Below, in pieces: positions 1 through 8,463 of a stretch of 39,316 nucleotides of DNA; positions within the stretch are counted from its first letter, which is position 1, and each line of letters starts with the position of its first letter. Under the pieces are notes generated by a model. It saw only the letters and a list, made by a program, of their open reading frames with translations. It was not told the DNA's origin and did no database searches. Both the position numbers and the translations under genes were made by a program. Origin of the DNA: Rhodospirillales bacterium (GTDB lineage: Bacteria > Pseudomonadota > Alphaproteobacteria > Rhodospirillales > Casp-alpha2); NCBI GenBank assembly GCA_018662225.1, contig JABJGO010000013.1:1-39316 (forward strand). The letters are read 5' to 3'.

Positions 1-2027
1 CGACCGGCAACCTTCTGGGCGCACTCTGGGATCCGCTTGATGGTGACATTGATCCCGCACAGCTCTGCCAGGCGCTAGCCCGCCGGGCGCGCAAGGCCGG
101 AGCTGAGGTTTACCGCTTTACACCGGTCACTGATCTGACCCAAAAAGCAGACGACAGTTGGATCGTTCACACCGAAAAGGGCGACATTGCCTGTGAACAT
201 GTGGTCAACGCCGGCGGCTACAGGTGCAATGAAGTCGGTTCTATGATGGGTGTGGAGCATCCGGTCGCCTCGATGGAGCATCAGTATATGCTCACCGATA
301 CAATTGCGGAAATTGAAGAGCTTGGAGATGACTTCCGTGCACCACTGATCCGTTGCCCGACAGCCGATTTTTATCAACGTGCCGAGAAAAAGGGACTGTT
401 GATCGGCTTCTACGAACAAGGCTGCAAGACCTGGGGGATGGGTGGTATCGATCCCAATTTTACAAGTGCGTTATGCCCGGATGATTTAGACAGGGTGATC
501 GATGTGATGGAGGGGGCTTTTCATCGGCTGCCGTGTCTTGAAACAGCCGGTATTCATACCATTATCAATGGGCCCATCACCTATACACCCGACGGTTTAC
601 CGCTGGTCGGCAAAATACCGGGTAAGCGTAATGCCTATTGCATTACCGGCTTGCGCGCAGGCCTTGGTGAAGGCGGTGGTCATGGCTGGTTGCTGGCGCA
701 AATTATCGCCCATGGCGAAGCCTGTTATGACACATGGTGTATTGATCCGAGGCGTTTTACCAAATACGCGAATGTGGAATACACGGCGTTGAAAGCGATC
801 GAAGACTACCAGAACGAGTTTCGATTCCATATGCCGCATGAGTTCCGTCCGGCGGGACGGTTGGCTAAAACAACACCGATAACGCCGATTCTGGCGGATG
901 AGGGCGCATGCTTTGGTGTCGTCAATGGTTGGGAACGGGCGTTGTTCTTTAAACCTTCACCCGGTTTTGTTGAAGAACATTCATTCCACTTTACGCCAAC
1001 AAAGGACGTGGTCGCTAAAGAGATTGACTGCGTACAAACCAAGGTCGGTATCATGGAAGTTTCCGGCTTTAACCGTTACGAGATATCCGGGGATGGTGCC
1101 TCGGAATGGCTGGAAAGCTTGTTTTGCGGGCGAATCCCTAAGAAAACCGGCAAAGTCGGGTTGGGCTATTTCCTGACCGAACGGGGGAACGTTCTGGGCG
1201 AGGCGACTTTGGCCAAGCTAGACGATTCCCGGTATTGGTGGGGCTCAGCTGCCGCCGCCGAGAACCACGATTGGGACTGGTTGATGGCGCGTAAACCAGA
1301 CAACATAAACATTGAAGCGTTGACCAATTCTCATCAGATACTGGTCGTCGCAGGCCCGCTTTCTCGCGATCTTTTATCGACGGTGGCGCCTTATACAGAC
1401 TGGTCAAAACAATCTTTTCCTTGGCTATCTGTAAAATCCGTCCGGATCGGTCATGTGGAAGCGACCGCCATGTCGGTAAGCTTTTCCGGTGAACTTGCCT
1501 GGGAGCTGCACATCCCGGCAGAACAGCTCGCGTTGGCGTACAAAACTTTGACTGAGGCGGGCGAAGCCTTTGGCCTTGGACGTTTCGGGCTGTACGCGAC
1601 GGAGTCCATGCGGATCGAAAAGGGGTATCGCCATTGGAAAGCCGACCTCATAGACGAACGCAATCCCATGGAAAGTGCTTTAGATCGGTTCGTAAAACGC
1701 GACAAACCGGATTTTCCTGGCAAGGCTGGACTCGAGAAGCAACTTGCCAAAGCTATGCAAAAGAAATTCGTTTCGATGGTGCTCGACACCGAGGACGCGC
1801 CTGCGCACCCAGGTGATTCAATCTATATCGGCGACAACGTCGTCGGTGTTATTACGTCAGCGGCCTATGGTCACCGAACACAGGAAAACCTGGCAATGGG
1901 GTTTGTAGATGCTGGCTGCGTCGATATTGATACCAAGCTGGAAGTGTCGATGCTCGGGCAGCGCGTCACATCTCGCGTCGTCGATTTTTGCCGCTATGAT
2001 CCCGAAAATGAAAAGGTTCGTGGATAA
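1..2027 (+). CDS. Dimethylglycine/sarcosine dehydrogenase-like flavoprotein with GcvT domain (5' truncated)
   Basis: The reading frame is open from base 3 and the gene starts before the window; about 674 codons are visible. The first ~280 visible residues are the C-terminal half of a DAO-type FAD oxidoreductase, with a WDPLDGDIDP segment and the flavin-cradling stretch TYTPDGLPLVGKIPGKRNAY. The remainder is a GcvT/aminomethyltransferase-type folate-binding domain, including the typical SFSGELAWELH and GLYATESMRIEKGYRHW segments. This two-domain architecture is known from dimethylglycine dehydrogenase, sarcosine dehydrogenase and related N-demethylases, which pass the methyl carbon to tetrahydrofolate. 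The FAD-binding GxGxxG motif lies outside the window. It converges on the cuyA-like gene. The substrate is not determined; an N-methylated amino acid is the best family-level guess. Confidence 0.85.
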   Translation, partial: TGNLLGALWDPLDGDIDPAQLCQALARRARKAGAEVYRFTPVTDLTQKADDSWIVHTEKGDIACEHVVNAGGYRCNEVGSMMGVEHPVASMEHQYMLTDTIAEIEELGDDFRAPLIRCPTADFYQRAEKKGLLIGFYEQGCKTWGMGGIDPNFTSALCPDDLDRVIDVMEGAFHRLPCLETAGIHTIINGPITYTPDGLPLVGKIPGKRNAYCITGLRAGLGEGGGHGWLLAQIIAHGEACYDTWCIDPRRFTKYANVEYTALKAIEDYQNEFRFHMPHEFRPAGRLAKTTPITPILADEGACFGVVNGWERALFFKPSPGFVEEHSFHFTPTKDVVAKEIDCVQTKVGIMEVSGFNRYEISGDGASEWLESLFCGRIPKKTGKVGLGYFLTERGNVLGEATLAKLDDSRYWWGSAAAAENHDWDWLMARKPDNINIEALTNSHQILVVAGPLSRDLLSTVAPYTDWSKQSFPWLSVKSVRIGHVEATAMSVSFSGELAWELHIPAEQLALAYKTLTEAGEAFGLGRFGLYATESMRIEKGYRHWKADLIDERNPMESALDRFVKRDKPDFPGKAGLEKQLAKAMQKKFVSMVLDTEDAPAHPGDSIYIGDNVVGVITSAAYGHRTQENLAMGFVDAGCVDIDTKLEVSMLGQRVTSRVVDFCRYDPENEKVRG

Positions 2028-2096
2028 TGTATCCGGCGACGGTGACCTCTGGCCCCATACCGCCCAGTATACGGACGATTGGGTGGCTGGCAGGCG

Positions 2097-3095
2097 CTAC
2101 AGACTAAAAGCCTGGGTGTAGCCAAACAGAGCGGCTGAGCCGCCGGTGTGGAGAAATACCACGTTTTGATCTTTCTTAAAAAATCCTTGTCGGCATAAAT
2201 CAATAAGTCCCGCCATCCCTTTTCCTGAATAAACCGGGTCCAGCAGGATGCCTTCCAGTTGGGCCAGCATGGTGATGGCTTCGATGGTACTGTCCGCCGG
2301 GATGCCATAACCCTCGCCCACATAATCACAATTGGCGACAACGTCTTCACGCTTTACGGCACCGGGGCAGCCAACTTTCTCGGCCGTCGCAAGCGCCAGC
2401 TTGAATACATTCTCTTCCTGCTTGTCTTTTGGCGCGCGGACGCCAACACCAAGCAACGGCACACCGGCATTCATGCCCATGAGGCCCGTAATCAGGCCGG
2501 CCTGGGTGCCAGCGCTGCCCGTGGCGTGGACCAGATAATCCATCCGCAAATCAGCGTCATTGGCCTGAGTAACCAGTTCCATGGCGCAGTTAACGTACCC
2601 TAGTGCGCCAATCGGGTTAGATCCACCGCCGGGAATTACGTAGACAATTTTACCTTTCGCGCGGAAGGTATCAGCCACGGCTTCCATTTCGGCTGCCATA
2701 TCGGTACCACCTGGTCGTTTCTCAGACGTGGCGCCATGCAAATGATCAAGGAATACGTTACCGTTGTGATTGTAGTTTTCGTTGGTGCTTGCGGTACGAT
2801 CTTCCAGCAGGATATGGCACGCAATGCCGAGACGTGCACAACAGGCTGCGGTCTGGCGGGCGTGGTTTGATTGGGTCGCGCCCTGCGTCAGGACTAAATC
2901 GGCCCCCTGTTCAACGGCGTCGGCCATGAGGTATTCCAGCTTGCGGGTTTTGTTGCCGCCAGTGGACATGCCCGTGCAATCGTCACGCTTCATCCAGATG
3001 TTGGGACCACCCAGTTCGCGGCTTAAATTGCCAAGCGGCTCTAGTGGTGTGGGCAGGTGAGCTAGATGAATTCGTGGAAATCGAGCGAGGTTCAT
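2097..3095 (-). CDS. cuyA: PLP-dependent L-cysteate sulfo-lyase / D-cysteine desulfhydrase family
   Basis: This 332-residue protein belongs to the fold-II PLP family of ACC deaminase and D-cysteine desulfhydrase. The PLP lysine is in [12 protein letters not shown] (K49 as numbered here), followed by the [10 protein letters not shown] segment (residues 72-80) and a late glycine-rich [10 protein letters not shown] segment. The N-terminus ([21 protein letters not shown]) and overall pattern resemble L-cysteate sulfo-lyase CuyA of marine roseobacters more than ordinary ACC deaminases, so release of sulfite, ammonia and pyruvate from cysteate is the likely reaction. It is divergent from a LysR gene across a 126-bp intergenic region holding a palindromic operator, as is common for substrate-induced catabolic genes. 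D-cysteine desulfhydrase remains the alternative. Confidence 0.75.
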   Translation of the reverse strand: MNLARFPRIHLAHLPTPLEPLGNLSRELGGPNIWMKRDDCTGMSTGGNKTRKLEYLMADAVEQGADLVLTQGATQSNHARQTAACCARLGIACHILLEDRTASTNENYNHNGNVFLDHLHGATSEKRPGGTDMAAEMEAVADTFRAKGKIVYVIPGGGSNPIGALGYVNCAMELVTQANDADLRMDYLVHATGSAGTQAGLITGLMGMNAGVPLLGVGVRAPKDKQEENVFKLALATAEKVGCPGAVKREDVVANCDYVGEGYGIPADSTIEAITMLAQLEGILLDPVYSGKGMAGLIDLCRQGFFKKDQNVVFLHTGGSAALFGYTQAFSL

Positions 3096-3183
3096 GTGAC
3101 TATATGCCTTCTAATTATACAGTGTGAATATCAGGCTATAGTAAATCCGAAATCTCTGGTCATTTCCAATGCTGTTTTATAAC

Positions 3184-3210
3184 ATTAATATGCACATATT
3201 GCATATTAAT
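3184..3210. promoter_or_regulatory. Perfect palindromic operator between cuyA-like gene and its divergent LysR gene
   Basis: Two perfect 11-bp arms (ATTAATATGCA and TGCATATTAAT) flank a 5-bp centre. The site ends 11 bp before the LysR start codon and overlaps its leader. LysR proteins typically bind dyads with a T-N11-A core and repress themselves while activating the divergent gene, so this is the probable autoregulatory site. Confidence 0.65.
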
Positions 3211-3221
3211 GAGGTAAATAC

Positions 3222-4106
3222 ATGGATTCGAACTGGTTGGAAGATTTGGTCGCTCTGGTAGAATCGGAAACCCTGACCCAGGCGGCAGAAAACCGAAACA
3301 TCACGCAACCGGCATTTACGCGGCGCATTCAGGCATTGGAGGCTTATCTGGGCGCTGACGTTATCGATCGGTCCAGACGACCGGCCCGCCCCACGCCAGC
3401 GATTAGCCGACATATCGAAGATATTCGGGCCTTGGCTCGTGGTCTACATCGTCTTCGAAATGATTTGCAGGTATGGGAAAGCGAACAGCAGCGTTTGGTC
3501 ATTGCCGCGCAGCACGCTATTTCCGTAGCACATTTGCCTGACGTCGTATCCCACATCCGTAAAGCCATGCCGTCGATGACTATTCGCATGAACTCGGCCA
3601 ACTGGGATGAGTGTTACGCCATGTTAATGACGGGGCAGGCAATGGTCATGTTCGGTTACGAAACCGATGCCCGGTTTGTGTCTGTGAACCATGATATGTT
3701 GGAAAAACAGCTATTTCGGGAAGATCGCCTGATCCCCGTTTGCTCGCCGGGAACCTTCAATCCCGGTCATGAGCGCCTGAACATTGTTTCGTATCCGACG
3801 GACGGGTTTCTCGGTCAAATCATGCAAAACCAGATACTACCCCGCGTTTCTGAGCGTTTTCGTGTCAGCGTTGCCTGTGAGCTGGCTCTGACTCCGGCCG
3901 CCCTGCAATTAGCGCTTCAGGGCCTTGGTGTGGCCTGGCTACCTGTGGGGATGGTTCAATCTCATATGGACAGCGGATCGTTACAGGATTTATCCGATAC
4001 GCTCGGTGATTACAGGATGGATGTGGTCATGTTGCGGGTTCGGGCAACGCGCCCGGATTTCGCAGAAACGGCGTGGTCACATTTGCTCAATGCAGCGTCG
4101 ATTTAG
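3222..4106 (+). CDS. LysR family transcriptional regulator (probable regulator of cuyA-like gene)
   Basis: The protein has 294 residues with an N-terminal winged helix-turn-helix (LTQAAENRNITQPAFTRRIQ, about residues 15-34) and a type-2 periplasmic-binding-like effector domain. The start is ATG preceded by GAGG. It is divergent from the cuyA-like gene, and the palindrome at 3184-3210 lies directly upstream. By analogy with sulfonate catabolic loci, the effector may be cysteate or a related sulfonate. That is inference from position only. Confidence 0.85.
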   Translation: MDSNWLEDLVALVESETLTQAAENRNITQPAFTRRIQALEAYLGADVIDRSRRPARPTPAISRHIEDIRALARGLHRLRNDLQVWESEQQRLVIAAQHAISVAHLPDVVSHIRKAMPSMTIRMNSANWDECYAMLMTGQAMVMFGYETDARFVSVNHDMLEKQLFREDRLIPVCSPGTFNPGHERLNIVSYPTDGFLGQIMQNQILPRVSERFRVSVACELALTPAALQLALQGLGVAWLPVGMVQSHMDSGSLQDLSDTLGDYRMDVVMLRVRATRPDFAETAWSHLLNAASI

Positions 4107-4915
4107 GCGCCAATCTCGACATCTGTGTCGTTTGTGACAGCATCCAAAAATAATTCAAACTCATTATCTGTTATGCCAACGATATGTCGGTCTTCGGGAA
4201 ACGCGCCGCTCTTTACATCGGCAATGAACTCGCTGTAAGCGCCGATCCGTTCCGTTTGCAGGCGGTCACGTTCGGCAGCAAAGTTTCTGTATGTCTTGGC
4301 ATGACGAGGAATATGGCCGCGGTTCTCACCCAGCAAGTCTGCTGAGAAAAGATACTCCACATCGCATCCGGCACCGGACCCCAAGGAAATTGTCAGCAGA
4401 GACGTACGGCTGGTAATTTCGGCTGCCAGCCGTGCCGGCACGACTTCCATCTCTACGGCAAAGGCTCCCGCAGCTTCAAACGCCTTGGTTTCGCGGTAGA
4501 CTGAGATCGCCTGATCAAACGTTCGACCGACAGCGCGCATGCCGCCGGTCCACGTGGCCTTTGGCGGCACCAGTCCCACATGGGCTATGACAGGCACACC
4601 CTCGCGCGCAAGAACCTCAATGACGTGAGGACTCATGGCGCAGTAAATGGAATCTGCTCCCGCCTCCATCGCCTGCATGGCTTCGCAAAGGGCTTCTTCG
4701 GCTGATGCATGATGCCCCCAGATCAAACCAAATTGAAAATGGGTGTCCACTGCGGTGGCTGGAAAGTTGAATGTCTCCGGGCGAAATCCGGTGCCGATCA
4801 TATCCATTCCGGCGGCCGCTGCCGCTTCCGCTTCCTCCGCTCTTGCAACCTGAACAAAGGCAAGTTGTCGCTTTCCCTTCGCCGCCAGAAGGTCTTTGAC
4901 GGTTAATTTCGCCAT
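4103..4915 (-). CDS. PanB-like / PEP-mutase-superfamily TIM-barrel aldolase
   Basis: The 270-residue protein starts MAKLTVKDLLAAKGKRQ, the typical opening of 3-methyl-2-oxobutanoate hydroxymethyltransferase (PanB), which transfers a hydroxymethyl group from methylene-tetrahydrofolate. Also PanB-like are VPVIAHVGLVPPKATWTGGM and LTISLGSGAGCDVEYLFSADLLG. The chosen ATG at 4915 shares one base with the TGA of the upstream desaturase-like gene, so the two are translationally coupled. The upstream in-frame ATG at 4999 would lie inside that gene and is unlikely. The early pocket differs from housekeeping PanB (AGMDMIGTGFRPETFNF where a GDS motif is expected), so a specialised aldolase or lyase is likely rather than pantothenate synthesis. 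Confidence 0.7.
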   Translation of the reverse strand: MAKLTVKDLLAAKGKRQLAFVQVARAEEAEAAAAAGMDMIGTGFRPETFNFPATAVDTHFQFGLIWGHHASAEEALCEAMQAMEAGADSIYCAMSPHVIEVLAREGVPVIAHVGLVPPKATWTGGMRAVGRTFDQAISVYRETKAFEAAGAFAVEMEVVPARLAAEITSRTSLLTISLGSGAGCDVEYLFSADLLGENRGHIPRHAKTYRNFAAERDRLQTERIGAYSEFIADVKSGAFPEDRHIVGITDNEFELFLDAVTNDTDVEIGA

Positions 4916-5937
4916 CACGACCCACTCATCATCTGGCGACGGCGTTCTTTCATCACCTCGTGAGACTGGTCTGTACCGTCGTGAAAGGATCCGGCCCACT
5001 TGTCAATTGGCATTTCAAGGTTGCCGTAGTTGCATTCGAAATAACGGTGATGCATTTGATGATGAAACGTGCCGAGGCCAAGCCAGCTTTTGTTGCCGAT
5101 ATTCAGATTCTCGAAACCAGTATGTGACGTAGCCGCCGTTAATGCCTGATGCTGCATATGAAACAGAATGTGAATTGGGTGCGCGGCGATGACCCCGTGA
5201 ATGAGTATGGACGAGAAGAAGATCAGATGCTCGAGCGGGTGCATGGAGAGGCCCGACCAGGGGCCCACGTTAATATTTCGGTGATGAAGCGCATGTGCCA
5301 ACCTGTAAGCCGGTGGCCAGTGCAGCCAGAGATGTACCCAATAAAAGTGAAACGATATCCAAATCGGCGTCAGGAACAATAGCGCCCCAAACCACAGCGG
5401 ATTGTCGTCCCATCGCAACACAGGCACGTACCCGTTGGCCATGGCCCACAGCATCAGCACTTCGTACGCTGTCCAGAATGTGACGCCGCTCGCTACCGAC
5501 CAGAACACATTGTCCAGAACCTGATCATTGAAGGTGAAAACGCGGCTTTTGGTCTTCAGCGGGCGGCTGTCAAATAACCGAAAGTCCCCTTGGCGGCGAA
5601 AGCGGTAGAAATAAAGGTGAAGGCCACCCGCAACGGCGACGATCATGATCAAGTTTCGGATGTACATGGCCGCGACCCAATCGAATGCCAGGGTCTTCGT
5701 GACGTCGAGTGGTGGCTGAAAATAGAACCAGGTGAGGGTTGCTACCACCACAAGGATCGAGTTTTCAGCCAGCCTTAACCAGCGTTTCGCAATCCACTCG
5801 GCGATGCGACGCGGCGACAACGGCCAGCTTAGCAAGGGAGATACCTGGATTGGCACATCGGGTCGGTAGTGCCATTGCCGTGCCATTTCACTGGGCTGGT
5901 TTGAATTCATAGCGGTCGTCGCATTTTCTGTGGTCAT
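4915..5937 (-). CDS. Sterol desaturase / fatty acid hydroxylase superfamily membrane di-iron enzyme
   Basis: This 340-residue membrane protein has hydrophobic segments near residues 60-75, 90-110, 145-170 and 182-205. It carries the histidine clusters of the family: H197/H202/H206, HALHH at 215-219, H233/H237, H260/H263 and HHQMHH at 292-297. These bind a di-iron centre that hydroxylates or desaturates a lipid or small alkyl substrate with oxygen. The last base of its stop codon is shared with the next gene's ATG. It is divergent from a LysR gene. The pairing with a PanB-like aldolase is unusual and suggests a two-step oxidation and C-C chemistry pathway; the substrate is unknown. Confidence 0.8.
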   Translation of the reverse strand: MTTENATTAMNSNQPSEMARQWHYRPDVPIQVSPLLSWPLSPRRIAEWIAKRWLRLAENSILVVVATLTWFYFQPPLDVTKTLAFDWVAAMYIRNLIMIVAVAGGLHLYFYRFRRQGDFRLFDSRPLKTKSRVFTFNDQVLDNVFWSVASGVTFWTAYEVLMLWAMANGYVPVLRWDDNPLWFGALLFLTPIWISFHFYWVHLWLHWPPAYRLAHALHHRNINVGPWSGLSMHPLEHLIFFSSILIHGVIAAHPIHILFHMQHQALTAATSHTGFENLNIGNKSWLGLGTFHHQMHHRYFECNYGNLEMPIDKWAGSFHDGTDQSHEVMKERRRQMMSGS

Positions 5938-6005
5938 GGTGAAGTCTCCTTGGCTGTGGCGATTTTGTCGTAACCTTGATCATTTGAAAAACAGAATATT
6001 ATGTG

Positions 6006-6020
6006 TAATAACCTCTATTA
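6006..6020. promoter_or_regulatory. Inverted repeat TAATA-N5-TATTA, candidate LysR operator
   Basis: A dyad of two 5-bp arms lies in the 120-bp region between the divergent desaturase-like gene and the LysR gene that starts at 6058. Its position suits LysR control of both directions. The arms are short and AT-rich, so a chance match is possible. Confidence 0.35.
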
Positions 6021-6057
6021 ATCAGATGTTATAATTAGACAACATGGAACAGTCGGT

Positions 6058-6993
6058 ATGCGATTATCCATCCGGGCCCTGACCTACTTTCTCTCCGCCG
6101 CCGAGCGCGGCTCAATTGCGCGTGCCGCCGATCATCTGAATGTCGCCGCATCGGCAATTTCCAGCGCCATTGATCAAGTAGAGGAAGAATTCGATCTTCA
6201 ACTGGTACAGCGTTATCCGGCCAAGGGTATCGTTCCCACACCAAACGGTGTGGCCATGATCCGCAAAATCCGCCACGTCATTGAGGAGTTCGATAATCTG
6301 CTGGTGGAAGGCGGGGAACTTCGCTCGACGATCGCTGGCAAGCTCACCATTGGATACTACGCACCCATCGCGCCGGGGTTTTTACCGACCATTCTGGCAC
6401 CGCTCATGGGCGAAAACCCGGACATCCGATTTAGCTTTCACGAATGCGACAATGAAGGTGCCCAGGCCGGTCTGTTGGCCGGGACGTTCGACCTGATCAT
6501 CTTTGCCGCTGAAAATGTCAGCCCCGGCATTACATGTGAATTGCTAACCGAGGCACCTCCTTATTTGCTGGTCAAGCTTGGCCATCCGCTGGAGAAGGAG
6601 CCGTTTGTTTCGTTCGATAGACTTACGGATGAGCCTTTGGTGATGTTGGACCTGCCGGCCGTTCGTGATTACCTTCTGACGCTGCTTGAAGATCATGATG
6701 TCGAGGCGCCAATTGTTGCGGCGGCATCATCCACAGAAATGGTGCGCAGTTTGGTCGGTGCCGGGTTCGGTAGCGCCATTCTCAACATGCGCCCGGCAAC
6801 CATGATCACATACGGTGGCGAGCAGGTTTCAGCGGTGCCGTTGCCGCCTGAGGCCAAGGTGATAAAGTTGCTTGTGGGTCATCTCGGCGGTCGCCAGCGA
6901 CGGCTTGTGGAAATCGTCATCGACGCCTGCAAAGATTACTTTGCAAGCCCAGAGGCAGAGTCACTGATCGTCAAAACACTGTCCCCTGGCTAA
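6058..6993 (+). CDS. LysR family transcriptional regulator
   Basis: The 311-residue protein has a LysR helix-turn-helix at the N-terminus (GSIARAADHLNVAASAISSAIDQVEEEF, about residues 18-45) followed by a substrate-binding regulatory domain. It is divergent from the desaturase/aldolase pair and is therefore their likely regulator. An ATG at 6044 is in another frame and is not the start. No ligand can be inferred. Confidence 0.85.
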   Translation: MRLSIRALTYFLSAAERGSIARAADHLNVAASAISSAIDQVEEEFDLQLVQRYPAKGIVPTPNGVAMIRKIRHVIEEFDNLLVEGGELRSTIAGKLTIGYYAPIAPGFLPTILAPLMGENPDIRFSFHECDNEGAQAGLLAGTFDLIIFAAENVSPGITCELLTEAPPYLLVKLGHPLEKEPFVSFDRLTDEPLVMLDLPAVRDYLLTLLEDHDVEAPIVAAASSTEMVRSLVGAGFGSAILNMRPATMITYGGEQVSAVPLPPEAKVIKLLVGHLGGRQRRLVEIVIDACKDYFASPEAESLIVKTLSPG

Positions 6994-7089
6994 TGATAGA
7001 TGGTCGATTGTTGCTGCCGTCGGCAGTTGTTAGACGTTCCCGACTTGCGGCGGTAGAGCGGTGCCACGAGGAATCTTGTTTAAGGAATG

Positions 7090-7986
7090 TTAGGCTGGAT
7101 CACGACACAGAGCTTGTGAGAGGCAGTGTACACCACCGCCGCCAAGGGTGAACATGGACATGTCCGGTTCATGAACTTCAAAGCCCAATGAACGCATTTC
7201 AGCATTCAGATTGTCGGCTCCCTTCATGGAAAGGACTCTGTCATTTCCCAGGGCGACAAGATTAACGCCCAGGGCCTTGGCTTCACGGAACCCCACATCG
7301 ACGAATTTGAACCCTCGGGACTTCAACATATCCACCAGCCATTCTTCCATTGCATCCACACAGGCAACCAACAGTTTCTCGGCGAGAGGAACCACCAGAC
7401 CATCCATATGTACAAACAGTGCCGGAATGGGGGCAACAATGGCTTCCCAGCCCATGTCCCGGACATACTGTGCCACTTGTTCAGAGCCTTCTTTTTCCGA
7501 TCGCTCACCACAGTAGCCGATCAACACCAACCCTGGTTCCAGGATAACGAAGTCGCCCCCTTCAAAATGCCCGGCTGTTGCGTACTTCCAAATAGGGATG
7601 TTGTTGCTTTGAAAAAACTCAATTGCTGTCACGTAGTCGGCACGCCGTGATTTCAATTGCATATGGCAGATCAGGGCCCCCCATGGGGTCATGGCATTTG
7701 AATCGCGTGCAAAGAAATTTCGGTGCAAGGCCTCGTCAGGTGCCAGATAGTGGCACCTGACGCCGGCATCCTCATAAATCCGCACCATCTCGGCATGCTG
7801 AGCTTGCGCAAGCTGAAGATCAAACTTTGCCCCGGTCCTGTCGGCATTCAATAAGGTCCGTTTCGTCAAGGGGCCAGCATCAATCCATCGATAGAAATCA
7901 GGCTTACCCAGAAGAACATCGTGAAGGGGAGCATAGTCATTATTAATCCCCCATCTTTCACTTTCATGAATCGGTTTAGTATTCAT
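7090..7986 (-). CDS. Arginine deiminase/DDAH-superfamily guanidino-group hydrolase or amidinotransferase
   Basis: The 298-residue protein belongs to the amidinotransferase/dimethylargininase fold. Visible active-site elements are FFARD (residues 91-95), HFEGGD (140-145, substrate-binding Glu and Asp), FVHMD (191-195, catalytic His193) and GGGGVHC (282-288, nucleophile Cys288). Members attack the guanidinium carbon through a Cys thiouronium intermediate, giving citrulline plus amine (DDAH), ammonia (deiminase) or amidino transfer. The start is the ATG at 7986; a GTG one codon upstream is possible. It is the last gene of the operon for a QAT-type importer, so that importer may bring in a guanidino or methylated compound. 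The exact reaction cannot be assigned. Confidence 0.8.
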   Translation of the reverse strand: MNTKPIHESERWGINNDYAPLHDVLLGKPDFYRWIDAGPLTKRTLLNADRTGAKFDLQLAQAQHAEMVRIYEDAGVRCHYLAPDEALHRNFFARDSNAMTPWGALICHMQLKSRRADYVTAIEFFQSNNIPIWKYATAGHFEGGDFVILEPGLVLIGYCGERSEKEGSEQVAQYVRDMGWEAIVAPIPALFVHMDGLVVPLAEKLLVACVDAMEEWLVDMLKSRGFKFVDVGFREAKALGVNLVALGNDRVLSMKGADNLNAEMRSLGFEVHEPDMSMFTLGGGGVHCLSQALCRDPA

Positions 7987-8019
7987 CACATGTCATCCTA
8001 TCAAATCTATTCGTGGATA

Positions 8020-8463
8020 TCACTTGATGGTCAAGCACGCTACCTTGGAGAGGTTGGTAACTTTACGGGAAACACTTCCCATGAGCATTCCCTCGAGATT
8101 GCCAAGGCCACGCGACCCCATGACAATGAGGTCAATGTCGGCTTCGTCAGCATAATGCAGGATGACCCCGGCGGGATCGCCTGGGCGAACCTCCGACTTG
8201 ACCTTATCTGCGCCTAATGATCTTACCTGTGTCTCACACTCATCCACAATCTGCTTTCCGACCATCTGCATGGCCGTCAACCGGGTTTCATGAAAAAGCT
8301 CCACGTCAGCCATTTTCTGCACACCATCCGGAATTTGCGTGTCACGAATAACGTATAGAAGAGCCAGTTCAGCATCGAATTTCTGGGCCATTTCACCAGC
8401 CATGTGGAGTGCGCGGTGTGATGAGTCAGATCCGTCTACGGCAGTGAGAATACGTTTGATCAC
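8020..8463 (-). CDS. Universal stress protein (UspA family)
   Basis: This 147-residue single-domain protein opens MIKRILTAVDGSDSSHRAL. It has the ATP-binding signature GSRGLGNLEGMLMGSVSRKV (G-2x-G-9x-G-S type, about residues 117-136). ATG and TGA overlap by four bases with the upstream permease gene, so it is translated from the same transcript. UspA proteins of this type often accompany transporters and bind ATP. Its specific role here is unknown. Confidence 0.85.
   Translation of the reverse strand: MIKRILTAVDGSDSSHRALHMAGEMAQKFDAELALLYVIRDTQIPDGVQKMADVELFHETRLTAMQMVGKQIVDECETQVRSLGADKVKSEVRPGDPAGVILHYADEADIDLIVMGSRGLGNLEGMLMGSVSRKVTNLSKVACLTIK

Noticed and set aside
4103-4915. Housekeeping panB
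   Set aside because: Coupled to a membrane hydroxylase under LysR control, and the early active-site segment departs from PanB; no pantothenate genes nearby.
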